This document shows, one piece after another, positions 22,997-32,049 of a DNA stretch of 63,472 nucleotides. Numbering within the stretch: the first letter of the stretch is position 1; each line of letters opens with the position of its first letter. Origin of the DNA: an uncultured Collinsella sp. Its GTDB lineage: Bacteria > Actinomycetota > Coriobacteriia > Coriobacteriales > Coriobacteriaceae. The position numbers and the translations under genes were made by a program. The stretch covers positions 1 through 63,472 of the forward strand of contig CAKTVQ010000008.1 of the NCBI GenBank assembly GCA_934630375.1, given 5' to 3'. Under the pieces are notes generated by a model. That model worked only from the letters and a program-made list of their open reading frames with translations, made no database searches and had not been told where the DNA came from.

Positions 22997-25654
22997 TTAG
23001 GCGCCGAGCGCGGTCTTGGCGGCCGCGAGGGCATCGGCGATACCGGCGGCGTTCTTGCCACCGGCCTGGGCCATGTTGGGACGACCGCCACCGCGACCGT
23101 CGACCAGGCCCGCAATCTGCTTGATCACGTTACCGGCGTGGAAACCGGCCTTGACGGCATCGTCGGAGCCGGCGGCGAGCAGGGCCGGGGTGCCCTTCTC
23201 GGTCACGCTGGCGACGACGCAGGCGACGGGACCGGCGACCTTCTGGTGTACGGTGTCCCACACGTTACGCAGGTCAGCGGCCTCGAGACCCTGAAGCTCA
23301 GCGACAACGAGCTTGTAGCCGTCGAGCTCGACAGCGCCGTCGATGGCGCTGGAGATGGCATCGGAGGAGCCACCGGTGAGCGCCTTCTTGAGCTTGTTGG
23401 AAGTCTCGCGGAGCTCGGCCTGCAGGTTCTCCACACGGGCGGGGACCTCGTCGACGCGGCACTTGAGCGCAGCGGCAGCGGCGTCGACGAGCGCCAGGCG
23501 GTCGGCCATGTAGTCGAGCGCACCCTTGGAGGTCACGGCCTCGATACGACGGACGTTCGAGCCCGTGGAGGACTCGGAAATGATCTTGAACAGGCCGATC
23601 TCGGCAGCGTTGGCGGCATGCGTACCACCGCAGAGCTCGCGGGAGAACGGCTGGTCCTCCGCGCCCACGGAGACGACGCGGACGACGTCGCCGTACTTCT
23701 CGCCAAACAGGGCGACAGCACCGGCGGCCTTGGCCTCGTCGATGCCCATGACGCGGGTCACGACCGGCTTGGAAGCGAAGATCTGCTGGTTGACCAGGTC
23801 CTCGACAGCCTTGAGCTGCTCGGAAGACAGGGCCTCGAAGTGCGTGAAGTCAAAGCGCAGGTGCTCGGGCGTCACCAGCGAGCCGGCCTGGGAGACATGC
23901 TCGCCCAGGACCTGCTTAAGCGCGGCATCGAGCAGGTGCGTAGCGGTGTGGTTGCGGCGCAGGAAGCCACGGCGCTCGGCGTCGAGCGCGGCGGTCACGG
24001 TAGCGCCGACGGTCAGCGTGCCCTCGGCAACGTGTGCGACGTGGGCATACAGGCCGTTGTGGTTCTTGGTGTCGGCAACGGTCAGCACAACGCCCTCGGC
24101 GGAAAGCTCGCCGGCGTCGCCCTGCTGGCCACCCATCTCGGCGTAGAACGGGGTGCGGTCGAGCACGACCTCAACGTCCTCACCGGCGGCAGCGGACTCG
24201 ACAGACTCGCCGTTGCGCACGATGGCGATAACCTTGGCACCCTCGATCACATCGTTGTCATAGCCGTCGAACTCGGTCGCGGCGACCTTGTCCGAAAGCT
24301 CGACCCACACGTCGTTGAAGCTGCCCCACGCGTCGCCCTTGGCGTTGGCGCGGGCGCGGGCCTTCTGGTCCTCCATGCAGGCGGTAAAGCCGTCCATGTC
24401 AACGTCGTGACTAGCGGTGCCGGCGATCTCGACGGTCAGGTCGATGGGGAAACCAAAGGTGTCGTGAAGCTTAAAGGCAACATCGCCCGGAAGGACAGCG
24501 CCCTCGGCGAGTGCGGCCAGGGCCTCGTCCAGGTAGACGCGGCCGTTGTCGAGCGTCGTGGAGAAGCGCTCCTCCTCGGAGGCAACGATACCCTTAACAA
24601 GTGCGACGTTCTTGAGCAGCTCGGGATAGGCCTCGCCCATCTGAGCGTTGACCTCGTCGATGAACTTGGTCAGGAAGGCACCCTCGATACCCAGCAGGCG
24701 GCCGTGGAACACGGCGCGACGGAGCAGGCGGCGCAGGACGTACTCGCGACCCTCGTTACCGGGCAGGATGCCGTCCGAGATCATGAAGTCGACGGCGCGG
24801 GAGTGGTCGGCGATGATGCGCAGGGAGCGGCTGGCGCCGGAGTAATCGTCGGCGACATAGGTCTTGCCGCTGATCTTCTCGCCCAGCTTGATGAGATGCT
24901 GCATCAGATCGCCGTCGTAGTTGGCGGTCTTGTGCTGCATGATAGCGGCCATGCGCTCCAGACCCATGCCCGTATCGAGGTTGCGGTGCGGCAGCTCCGG
25001 CATGGAGCCGTCCTCCTGGCGGTCGTACTGGGTAAACACGAGGTTCCAGAACTCCAGGAAGCGGTCGCAGTCGCAGCCGGGCTTGCAGTCGGGCTTACCG
25101 CAGCCGACCTCCTCGCCCATGTCAAAGTAGATCTCGGAGCACGGACCGCAGGGGCCGGTGGGGCCAGCGGCCCAGAAGTTGTCGTCCTCGCCCAGACGGG
25201 AGATGTGGTCCTCGGCAACGCCCAAGGAGCGCCACACGTCGTGAGTCTCGTCATCCTCGGTAAAGACGGTGAAGTACAGGCGGTCGAGCGGCAGCTTGAA
25301 CTCCTTGGTGATGAGTTCAAAGGCCCAAGCGCAGGCCTGCTGCTTGGAGACGCCGCCAAAGGAGAAGTCACCGAGCATCTCGAAGAAGGACAGGTGACGG
25401 CCGTCCTCGCCGATGCAGTCGATATCGTTGGTGCGGACGCACTTCTGGCAGGAGATCGCGCCGATCTCCTTCATGGTCTTCTTGCCCTGGTAGTACTCCT
25501 TAAACTGGTTCATGCCGGCGTTGGCAAGCAGCAGCGAAGGATCGTCGGGGACGAGGGACGAAGAAGGATAGAGCTTAAGACCGCGCTCCTCAAAGAAGTT
25601 GAGGAACTTAGAGCGGATCTCGGCCGTAGTCATTGACGGGTAGTCAGCACTCAT
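22997..25654 (-). CDS. alaS: alanyl-tRNA synthetase
   Basis: An 885-residue class II synthetase: N-terminal catalytic domain with FFEERGLKLYPSSSLVP, a tRNA-recognition domain, an editing domain with the zinc ligands RNHTATHLLDAAL (HxxxH) and CGGTHAANA (CxxxH), and a C-terminal DHHA1-like Gly-rich end (GRGGGRPNMAQAGGKNA). An insert with CGKPDCKPGCDCD-type cysteines near residue 190 is also visible. ATG at 25654 follows AGGAG by 9 bases; the frame extends upstream but has no better site. It has its own promoter (25701-25728) directly after a terminator. Confidence 0.97.
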   Translation of the reverse strand: MSADYPSMTTAEIRSKFLNFFEERGLKLYPSSSLVPDDPSLLLANAGMNQFKEYYQGKKTMKEIGAISCQKCVRTNDIDCIGEDGRHLSFFEMLGDFSFGGVSKQQACAWAFELITKEFKLPLDRLYFTVFTEDDETHDVWRSLGVAEDHISRLGEDDNFWAAGPTGPCGPCSEIYFDMGEEVGCGKPDCKPGCDCDRFLEFWNLVFTQYDRQEDGSMPELPHRNLDTGMGLERMAAIMQHKTANYDGDLMQHLIKLGEKISGKTYVADDYSGASRSLRIIADHSRAVDFMISDGILPGNEGREYVLRRLLRRAVFHGRLLGIEGAFLTKFIDEVNAQMGEAYPELLKNVALVKGIVASEEERFSTTLDNGRVYLDEALAALAEGAVLPGDVAFKLHDTFGFPIDLTVEIAGTASHDVDMDGFTACMEDQKARARANAKGDAWGSFNDVWVELSDKVAATEFDGYDNDVIEGAKVIAIVRNGESVESAAAGEDVEVVLDRTPFYAEMGGQQGDAGELSAEGVVLTVADTKNHNGLYAHVAHVAEGTLTVGATVTAALDAERRGFLRRNHTATHLLDAALKQVLGEHVSQAGSLVTPEHLRFDFTHFEALSSEQLKAVEDLVNQQIFASKPVVTRVMGIDEAKAAGAVALFGEKYGDVVRVVSVGAEDQPFSRELCGGTHAANAAEIGLFKIISESSTGSNVRRIEAVTSKGALDYMADRLALVDAAAAALKCRVDEVPARVENLQAELRETSNKLKKALTGGSSDAISSAIDGAVELDGYKLVVAELQGLEAADLRNVWDTVHQKVAGPVACVVASVTEKGTPALLAAGSDDAVKAGFHAGNVIKQIAGLVDGRGGGRPNMAQAGGKNAAGIADALAAAKTALGA

Positions 25655-25700
25655 AGAGGGAATCTCCTCGGTTTCACATCGAAACAGTTCAAACGTAACG

Positions 25701-25728
25701 ATATTACCATCCCACCGCCCCAGTGCAA
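25701..25728 (-). promoter_or_regulatory. alaS promoter
   Basis: On the minus strand TTGCAC (25723-25728) and TAATAT (25701-25706) are spaced 16 bases apart, with the start expected near 25694. Its -35 box overlaps the T-tract of the terminator at 25727-25756. Confidence 0.7.
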
Positions 25729-25756
25729 AAAAGAGGGTCGCCAAACAGCGACCCTC
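25727..25756 (-). terminator. Rho-independent terminator facing left, upstream of alaS
   Basis: GAGGGTCGC (25733-25741) pairs with GCGACCCTC (25748-25756); TTTTTT follows on the minus strand. The nearest minus-strand gene upstream is the AI-2E-family permease ending at 26095, so a transcript stopped here must run antisense across the small membrane gene. Confidence 0.85.
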
Positions 25757-25793
25757 CAGCGAAAGTGCACGTTATTCAGTACTGTGCGATCCT

Positions 25794-25822
25794 TTGAAAA
25801 AGGACTGCTGTAGAATTACATA
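25794..25822 (+). promoter_or_regulatory. promoter of the small membrane protein gene
   Basis: TTGAAA (25794-25799) and TACATA (25817-25822) are 17 bases apart, placing the start about 20 bases before the gene. Confidence 0.5.
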
Positions 25823-25848
25823 TAAGAGTCACCCGGAAGGAGCGATCG

Positions 25849-26088
25849 ATGAAAAGTAAACGATTTGTCCTGAATGCACTTCTGGTACTAGCACTTTTAG
25901 CGCTCTTGGCCTTCTCCTGCTGGTACGCAAACCAACCAGCATTTGGCTACGTATTGTATGCAGTAATGTCCGGCGATAAGGCTTATTACACTCTACGCGC
26001 AATTGACGTTCTCTTTTTCTATGTAGCCGGCCCCTTATCAATCGCTTTGCTCGTGTTTATTGTCATTTACAACTTCAAGAAACGTTAA
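25849..26088 (+). CDS. small two-helix membrane protein of unknown function
   Basis: A 79-residue protein with two hydrophobic segments (about residues 8-27 and 53-74), a short loop between them and a basic C-terminal end (NFKKR), so both termini are probably cytoplasmic. AAGGAG is 6 bases before the ATG and a fair promoter precedes it, which supports a real gene. It is visibly more AT-rich than its neighbours and faces against the surrounding minus-strand genes. I do not recognise the family. Confidence 0.7.
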   Translation: MKSKRFVLNALLVLALLALLAFSCWYANQPAFGYVLYAVMSGDKAYYTLRAIDVLFFYVAGPLSIALLVFIVIYNFKKR

Positions 26089-26094
26089 TAGGGC

Positions 26095-27507
26095 CTATTT
26101 AGAATCCGAATCGTCCATGGAGCCGTCGATACCTGTTTTGGTATCGTCGTCCGAATTGGAATCATCGTCTTTGGCGAAGGGGTTTTTGAAGAAACCCGTC
26201 GCATCGGGCTGCAGGCCCGACAGCTTGATCCAGGGATTATCGAACTCGGGCTTAGGCATCGCCTGGGCCTCGGGCGCAGTCTCGTTGCCGATGAGCTCGG
26301 ACTCGTAGATGAAGGTGTCGTCGCCGAGCGCGTCGTAGGCGGCGACCGGGTTGCCATCGGCATCGCGGTACGGTGTGCCCTTAAACACGGCGCCGTCATA
26401 GGCCACAAGCTGACGGCCGGTCTCATTCTCGAAGTAGTACACGAAGATGCCCTTGAGGGCCGCACAAAGCGGGATGGCAATAATCATGCCGATGGGGCCC
26501 ATGAGCGCCGAGCCAATAACGAGCGCCGTGAGGCTCATGATGGGATGCACCTGCACCGAGCTCTGCATGACCTTAGGCGAAATCACGTTATCGGTGACGT
26601 TTTGCGCGACCATCGTCACGATGAGCGTCCATAACGCCAACATGGGGCTGAACATGAACCCGAGCACTGTGGCGATTGCTGCACTCACCCATGGACCGAC
26701 GACCGGAACCAAATGCATGATGCCGGTAAAGATAGCCATGAGCGCCGCATACGGATGGCCGATGATCATAAAACCGATAAAGGCAAGGAAACCACCGCAG
26801 ATGGACGTCACGACCATACCGCGCATGTAGCCGCCGACAGAGCGAGAAAGGATGGCGACCATAAAGCGGTACGAGGTCTCCTTCTCCTGACCGATGATGG
26901 TGCAAATCTCGTGGTGCATGCGAGGGTAGTCGCAGGCCATCCAGTACGCGAGCACCAGACCCAGGAAGATCACGAACAGCTGCGAGGCCGTATTGGTGAT
27001 GAGCGGGAACACACCGCGGCCAAGCTCGGCAGCGATCTGAGACACGTACTTCGATGCCACGGTGACAAGCGACGAAAGATTATCGTCCAAATACTCCTTG
27101 AGCGGCGTGTTGTTGAGCGTCTTGGCATGCGAGATCATCTCATTGAGATCGCCGCCCGCAACACGAAGCTGCTCGGGCAGGCGGCTCAGGACTTCCATGA
27201 TCTGACCAAAAAGAATCGGCGACAAGATGCAAACGACGCCGACGAGCACGGCAACGACAACAATAAGCGCGATAAGCGAACCGATGCCGCGATTCACGCC
27301 ATGGTGCTCGAGCCAGTTGGTGATCGGGGACATCACAAAAGCAATGATGGAGCCGACGGCAAGAAACTCGATAACCGGTGCCAGGATGCCCATAAGGTTA
27401 AAGATGACAGCGGCGATGACAATGCAGCCGACAACAGCCCAAATGCGCAGCGTCAGAATGCGGGTGTCGCGCAGCACGCGATCGGTTTGTTGGGGGTGTT
27501 CACTCAT
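26095..27507 (-). CDS. AI-2E family transporter (UPF0118 permease)
   Basis: A 470-residue protein with about eight membrane segments arranged as in the AI-2E/PerM family (ILAPVIEFLAVGSIIAFVMSP near the start, then GFLAFIGFMIIGHPYAALMA, a PVVGPW loop and ISPKVMQSSVQVHPI). The final ~110 residues are hydrophilic and acidic, with an Asp/Ser-rich end. The family name does not prove autoinducer export; some members act in ion or osmotic stress. It overlaps the sigma-factor gene by 4 bases (ATGA), so it belongs to that stress operon. Confidence 0.85.
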   Translation of the reverse strand: MSEHPQQTDRVLRDTRILTLRIWAVVGCIVIAAVIFNLMGILAPVIEFLAVGSIIAFVMSPITNWLEHHGVNRGIGSLIALIVVVAVLVGVVCILSPILFGQIMEVLSRLPEQLRVAGGDLNEMISHAKTLNNTPLKEYLDDNLSSLVTVASKYVSQIAAELGRGVFPLITNTASQLFVIFLGLVLAYWMACDYPRMHHEICTIIGQEKETSYRFMVAILSRSVGGYMRGMVVTSICGGFLAFIGFMIIGHPYAALMAIFTGIMHLVPVVGPWVSAAIATVLGFMFSPMLALWTLIVTMVAQNVTDNVISPKVMQSSVQVHPIMSLTALVIGSALMGPIGMIIAIPLCAALKGIFVYYFENETGRQLVAYDGAVFKGTPYRDADGNPVAAYDALGDDTFIYESELIGNETAPEAQAMPKPEFDNPWIKLSGLQPDATGFFKNPFAKDDDSNSDDDTKTGIDGSMDDSDSK

Positions 27508-28295
27508 GAACGAATCATCACTCCGTCGGGGTCGATCTTGTCCTGAATCTTCTTAAGCGTGCGGCGCAGCAGGCGCGAAACCTGGACCTGCGATATACCC
27601 AGCTTCTTGGCGATCTCGATCTGGGTCATGCCCTTTACAAAGCGCAGCTCGATCACCTCGCGCTCGCGCGGCGAGAAATCGCGAATGGCCTCCTCGATCA
27701 CCAAGCGGTCATCGGTAAAGTCGAGTTCATTATCCTCGTCGGCATAGCGGTCGAGAATCGAGGGTGCATCGTCCGAATCGGACGCACCCGGAGCCTCGAT
27801 GGGCACCGAGGTGTAGGCCGAGGAAGATTCCATGGCCTCCAGGACCTCGTCAACGGTCACGTCTAGGTATTCGGCGATTTCCTCGACCTTGGGCGAACGC
27901 TGCAGCTCGTTGGTGAGCTTATCGGCAGCCTGGTTGACCTTGGCCGAGAGCTCCTGCAGGCGGCGCGGCACGCGAACGCTCCAGCCCTTGTCGCGGAAGT
28001 GGCGTTTGATCTCGCCCAGAATGGTGGGCGTGGCAAACGTCGTGAACTCGAGTCCGCGCTCAGGATCAAAACGATCGATAGCCTTGAGCAAGCCCAGGTA
28101 GCCGACCTGCATAAGGTCATCGAGGGGCTCGCCGCGGTTCTTAAATTTGTTGGCAAGAAACCTTACCAGGTTCATATGGGACATAACGAGCTGCTCGCGG
28201 GCGTCCGGATCACCGGTCTCCTTGTAGCGACGAAACAGCTCGCGGGTTTTCTCCTTGTCCCAAGCGGTCTTACCGCTCCGGGAACGTTCGGTCAT
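27504..28295 (-). CDS. SigB/SigF-type RNA polymerase sigma factor
   Basis: A 263-residue alternative sigma factor with regions 2 (MSHMNLVRFLANKF, LMQVGYLGLLKAIDRFDP, FTTFATPTILGEIKRHFRDK), 3 (VPRRLQELSAKVNQ) and 4 (SPREREVIELRFVKGMTQ, then an HTH IAKKLGISQVQVSRLL). This is the SigB/F/G group, which controls general stress or sporulation genes. It follows the RsbW-like gene by 1 base and overlaps the permease gene. Confidence 0.92.
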   Translation of the reverse strand: MTERSRSGKTAWDKEKTRELFRRYKETGDPDAREQLVMSHMNLVRFLANKFKNRGEPLDDLMQVGYLGLLKAIDRFDPERGLEFTTFATPTILGEIKRHFRDKGWSVRVPRRLQELSAKVNQAADKLTNELQRSPKVEEIAEYLDVTVDEVLEAMESSSAYTSVPIEAPGASDSDDAPSILDRYADEDNELDFTDDRLVIEEAIRDFSPREREVIELRFVKGMTQIEIAKKLGISQVQVSRLLRRTLKKIQDKIDPDGVMIRS

Positions 28296-28296
28296 A

Positions 28297-28674
28297 TTAG
28301 ATATCCGCCTTGAGGTCGAGGGAAAGCGTTAGAGGCGCCAAGGTCTTTTCGTAGGAATCGCAGACGCTTGCAAGAATGAGCTCGGCATACACAGCAGCCT
28401 GGTCATCTTCATCGACCGTAGCCTGGTCGCCAAAAGCAAAAGTCATGCCAACGTGGGTCTCGTCGACGTCAAATTTGATGGTGATGTCGTCGCAGTCGAC
28501 CGCGGTGCAACCAAAGATGAAGGCCTCCTCGGCAGCCATGCGGATGTCCTCAATGCGATCGACGGACATAGAGCACAGAGCGCCAACGTTGGCGGCCGTC
28601 ATGCGCACCAAGCGCGCGAGACGCGGGTCGCCGGCAACAGTCAGCGTGATGGGGCAGGTTGCTTCGCTACTCAT
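28297..28674 (-). CDS. RsbW-like anti-sigma protein with degenerate ATP-binding motifs
   Basis: A 125-residue protein immediately upstream of the sigma gene, in the position of RsbW/SpoIIAB anti-sigma kinases. The central helix IRMAAEEAFIFGCTAVD resembles the N-box region, but the Asn and His expected for Mg-ATP binding are not there, and no DxGxG G1 box is seen (FAFGDQATVDEDD instead). It is also shorter than typical RsbW. It may bind sigma without kinase activity. The start follows GAGGAG by 7 bases and overlaps the preceding gene by 8 bases. Function is inferred from place and fold pattern. Confidence 0.6.
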   Translation of the reverse strand: MSSEATCPITLTVAGDPRLARLVRMTAANVGALCSMSVDRIEDIRMAAEEAFIFGCTAVDCDDITIKFDVDETHVGMTFAFGDQATVDEDDQAAVYAELILASVCDSYEKTLAPLTLSLDLKADI

Positions 28675-29260
28675 CGCAGGACTCCTCGGAGGTCTCGGCG
28701 GGCGTATAGGTGTAATACTGAGCCGACTTGGCCGCAGGCTTCTGAGCCGCATCCGCACCGTCGGCGGCCTCGTCCTCGGCCTCGCCAATCAGGACGCGCT
28801 CGGTAGGCTGCTCGGCCTCGGCGGCGGCAGCGGCGAGTTTGCGCTCAGCGTCGGCTGCAGGAGCCTTCACCTTGTTAAAGAGCTTCTGCACGGCACCGGC
28901 GGCAGAATCAGTCACGCTCGACACGGCACTGCTAGCCTCGGCCATGCTGCCCGTGACCTCAGAAATGTCGCGAACGACCGCCTCAACCTCAACGAGGTTG
29001 GACGTCAGGGCGTCTACGGCAGTCTTGCTCGACTTGAGCAGCGGCTCCATCTGCGCCAGCGCAGGCGTGAGCTCGTCAACGGCGCCATCGAGCTTTGCGA
29101 CCACGGGCTGCGCTTCGGCAATGGTGTTGTTGAGGTCGGTCACCGTCTTGTCGAGCGAATCGACAACGGTGCGGGTTTTGCGCAGGGTGAGCGCAAGCTC
29201 AACGACGGCCCACACGCCGGCAACAGCGAGCACCAGCAGGGCGATTTGAATGGGACTCAT
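28667..29260 (-). CDS. DUF948-like membrane-anchored coiled-coil protein
   Basis: A 197-residue protein: one N-terminal membrane helix (about residues 4-24), a long heptad-like region rich in Leu/Val (residues 30-130; DSLDKTVTDLNNTI, VDELTPALAQM), then an Ala/Glu-rich tail ending in tyrosines. It resembles YtxG/DUF948 proteins, which are general-stress proteins in Bacillus. It is the first gene of the sigma operon. A GGGTAC sequence on the minus strand at 29302-29307 resembles a SigB-type -10 but has no matching GTTT at the right spacing. Confidence 0.65.
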   Translation of the reverse strand: MSPIQIALLVLAVAGVWAVVELALTLRKTRTVVDSLDKTVTDLNNTIAEAQPVVAKLDGAVDELTPALAQMEPLLKSSKTAVDALTSNLVEVEAVVRDISEVTGSMAEASSAVSSVTDSAAGAVQKLFNKVKAPAADAERKLAAAAAEAEQPTERVLIGEAEDEAADGADAAQKPAAKSAQYYTYTPAETSEESCDE

Positions 29261-29360
29261 ACAAGCCTCCCAAAGGAATCGAAATACAGACGCTTTTCAT
29301 GGTACCCCAAAGGGAGCGGAACATGCCAAGGGCTACAGCGTGGGACAAAAATATCAGCAG

Positions 29361-30716
29361 CTACTTCGGGGCATTCCCGCTGCGGTCGCGCTCGCTTTGC
29401 TCTACGCGCCATTCTTCCCAGCCTCGACCGGCGGGCTGCCAAAACGCGCCGCGCTCCAGGCCTTCGGGCAAATAGCGCTGATCGACCCAGCCCTCGGGAT
29501 AATCGTGCGGATACTTGTACACACCGTACTCATCGCTGCCCGGACGGTGGCGGTCGCGCAGGTAGCTCGGTACCTCGCGCAGTCCACTGTTATGGATATC
29601 GGCCAGCGCCGCATCGATCGACGCCTCGCAGGCATTGGACTTGGGTGCCAGGCACACATAGAGCGCAGCCTGCGCCAGGTTAATGCGGCATTCGGGATAG
29701 CCAATAACCTCGGCAGATTTAAACGCGGCGTGCGCCACCAAGAGCGCCTGCGGATCGGCATTGCCAACATCCTCGGAAGCATGAATCATAATGCGGCGGG
29801 CGATAAACTTGGGATCCTCGCCCGCGTCGATCATGCGCGCCAGCCAATAAATCGTGGCATCGGGATCGCTGCCGCGCATGGACTTAATGAACGCGCTGAT
29901 GATGTCATAGTGCATGTCACCGTTTTTGTCGTACGTAAACCCACGACGCGGATTGGCGATCTTCACGTCATCGACGGTAATGGGATAGCGCTCCCCCGCT
30001 GCTGGCGCCGGCGTGCCCTCGGTATCGGGACGCGTCACGGCAATCTCGCTCGCCAGCTCAAGCGTCGTGAGCGCTGAGCGAGCATCACCCGCCGCCAGCG
30101 TACAAATGGTTTTGATTACATCCTCGTCTGCCGAGAACTTACCGTTCAAGCCCTGCGGAGCCTCGAGCGCGCGCTCAATAAGCGTGGCAATATCTTCGTC
30201 CTTTAGATGCTCAAGCTCCACCACACGCCCGCGCGAGAGTAGCGCCGAGTTGACCTCAAAATACGGATTCTCCGTTGTCGCGCCAATCATAATGACGGTA
30301 CGATTCTCCACCGCGTGCAGCAGAGCATCCTGCTGCGACTTCGAAAAACGGTGGATCTCATCGATAAACAAGATGGTACGGCGGTCGTACGTATTTAGGC
30401 GCGTCTTTGCCTCGTCGATTACGCGGCGCAGATCCTTCACGGTACCCGTGACAGCGCTAACCTCGACAAACTCGCTTTTGGTATGGTTGGCGATGATATG
30501 CGCTAGTGTCGTCTTGCCCGTACCGGCAGGCCCATACAGGATCACGCTCGACAACACGTCGTGTTCAATCGCCGCGCGCAGCCATGAACCCTTGCCCACA
30601 GCCTTTTGCTGGCCCACGTACTCGTCGAGCGAATTGGGGCGCATGCGCACCGCGAGCGGCGCATTCTTAAAGGAACGCTCGCGCGTCGAGGCAGAAAAAA
30701 GGTCGTCCATAGCCAT
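29361..30716 (-). CDS. rarA: replication-associated AAA+ ATPase RarA/MgsA
   Basis: About 451 residues. The N-terminal AAA+ module has RMRPNSLDEYVGQQKAVGKG, Walker A YGPAGTGKTTLA, Walker B LFIDEIHRFSKSQQD and the sensor region GATTENPYFEVNSALLSR; the C-terminal MgsA oligomerisation domain includes DPDATIYWLARMIDAGEDP and ASEDVGNADP. It acts at stalled replication forks. ATGs at 30725, 30716 and 30710 are all possible; none has a strong ribosome site. 100 bases separate its stop from the next gene. Confidence 0.92.
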   Translation of the reverse strand: MAMDDLFSASTRERSFKNAPLAVRMRPNSLDEYVGQQKAVGKGSWLRAAIEHDVLSSVILYGPAGTGKTTLAHIIANHTKSEFVEVSAVTGTVKDLRRVIDEAKTRLNTYDRRTILFIDEIHRFSKSQQDALLHAVENRTVIMIGATTENPYFEVNSALLSRGRVVELEHLKDEDIATLIERALEAPQGLNGKFSADEDVIKTICTLAAGDARSALTTLELASEIAVTRPDTEGTPAPAAGERYPITVDDVKIANPRRGFTYDKNGDMHYDIISAFIKSMRGSDPDATIYWLARMIDAGEDPKFIARRIMIHASEDVGNADPQALLVAHAAFKSAEVIGYPECRINLAQAALYVCLAPKSNACEASIDAALADIHNSGLREVPSYLRDRHRPGSDEYGVYKYPHDYPEGWVDQRYLPEGLERGAFWQPAGRGWEEWRVEQSERDRSGNAPK

Positions 30717-30770
30717 CCCGTACATCCATCTAAATCGTTGTTCCCCAACAGTATACCGAAAACATACGAA

Positions 30771-32018
30771 CTACCGTTCGTTAATATAGGTACGATGCGG
30801 AAACTTTAGACCTGGGAATAGCTTGCTCGTCAGCTCACAGAAGTAGCCATCCGTCATACTCGCGATGTAATCCACCACGGCTTGATCCTTGTCGTTCTGC
30901 CATGCATAGGTACGGTCGTAGTAGGAAAGCTGCTGCTCAATGCGCGAAATGTGGTGCTTAAAGATGTAGGAGTACTCGTCGCCTTCGTTTATATCCTGCA
31001 GGCAACGGTCGTAGAGCTTTTCGAACGCCTCGCGCAGCTCCGCCTCGGAATCGCCCTCGATACCGCCCTTGCTGTAGATCTTCTCGTAGTTCTCGCGCTT
31101 GGCCCGGCGGATCTCCTCAAACAGGTCCTCGCTCATCTCGATACGCGGTTTGCCGTAGCTATGCTCAACGATATCGATGGAAGCGTGCGTGAGGATCCAG
31201 CTGTTATAGGCGCCGCCCCGCCCATCGTCAAAAGCGTCAGGAGACAGCAGGCTGGCCGCAATGGCGTCCTGACGATCGCGACCGACGTAGGCAAGGATAT
31301 CCGAGATACGCACCACGCAGCCCTCGAGCGTCATGGGACGCAGGTGCTCAATCGCGCTATAGCCTGTGGCAATGCATTCCTCGACGGTTCGGTCGAACTG
31401 GTCAAAGGAACCCATGTCCGAAAGCTCAAAAACACGCTGTTCGTACTCGCCGTTGTGGCATAGCACGCCATCGAGTGTCTGAAGCGACACGTTGCGGCCA
31501 TACAGGGCGTCGAGCACGCGCACCGACTGCACGTTATGGAAAAAGAAGCGGCCGGTGCGCTCATGATAGATATCGTTGAGAAAGCGCTCACCGGCATGGC
31601 CGAAGGGCGTATGTCCCAAGTCATGACCCAGGCCAATCGCCTCGATCAGATCGCAGTTGAGTCCCAAGGCACGGCCGATATCGCGCGCAATGCGCGAGAC
31701 GAGCTGCACATGCAGACCGCGGCGAGACAGATCGTCATTGCTGCGGAAGCTAAAGACCTGCGTTTTGCCTGCATAGCGGGTATATGCCGGCAGATGGAGG
31801 ATTTTTTCAGTATCGCGCATAAAGCTGGGGCGCATAAGCGTGCCTTGGTCCGCGGAACGGTCAATGCGACGAACGACCTGGTCGTCATTGCAACGATACG
31901 GATTGGCCGCGCCCAAAGCACGATCGGCGGCAATGCGCTCGATAAGCTCGGGCGACAACGCCGAGGGAATACGGTCCATGCGCGCCTTGATGGCGGCCGA
32001 TTCTTGATTAGTTGCCAT
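30771..32018 (-). CDS. deoxyguanosinetriphosphate triphosphohydrolase-like HD protein
   Basis: A 415-residue HD-domain phosphohydrolase of the Dgt/SAMHD1 group. The metal-binding HD pair and neighbours are seen in LGHDLGHTPFGHAGE, preceded by the Dgt landmarks RDTEKILHLPAYTRYAGKTQVF and RGLHVQLVSRIARDIG; RISDILAYVGRDRQDA supplies the later Asp. It hydrolyses dNTPs, which fits its place beside the fork-repair gene rarA and upstream of DNA metabolism genes. ATG at 32018 has AAGGAG 6 bases upstream. Confidence 0.9.
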   Translation of the reverse strand: MATNQESAAIKARMDRIPSALSPELIERIAADRALGAANPYRCNDDQVVRRIDRSADQGTLMRPSFMRDTEKILHLPAYTRYAGKTQVFSFRSNDDLSRRGLHVQLVSRIARDIGRALGLNCDLIEAIGLGHDLGHTPFGHAGERFLNDIYHERTGRFFFHNVQSVRVLDALYGRNVSLQTLDGVLCHNGEYEQRVFELSDMGSFDQFDRTVEECIATGYSAIEHLRPMTLEGCVVRISDILAYVGRDRQDAIAASLLSPDAFDDGRGGAYNSWILTHASIDIVEHSYGKPRIEMSEDLFEEIRRAKRENYEKIYSKGGIEGDSEAELREAFEKLYDRCLQDINEGDEYSYIFKHHISRIEQQLSYYDRTYAWQNDKDQAVVDYIASMTDGYFCELTSKLFPGLKFPHRTYINER

Positions 32019-32049
32019 GGCATGCTCCTTAAGAAGGATGCGCAATCGG

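Noticed and set aside
22964..25636. Plus-strand open frame of 890 codons opposite alaS
   Set aside because: Same mirror effect; alaS motifs are intact on the minus strand.
26095..27507. AI-2 quorum-sensing export
   Set aside because: The family name is historical; no luxS or lsr genes are in the window and several members have other roles.
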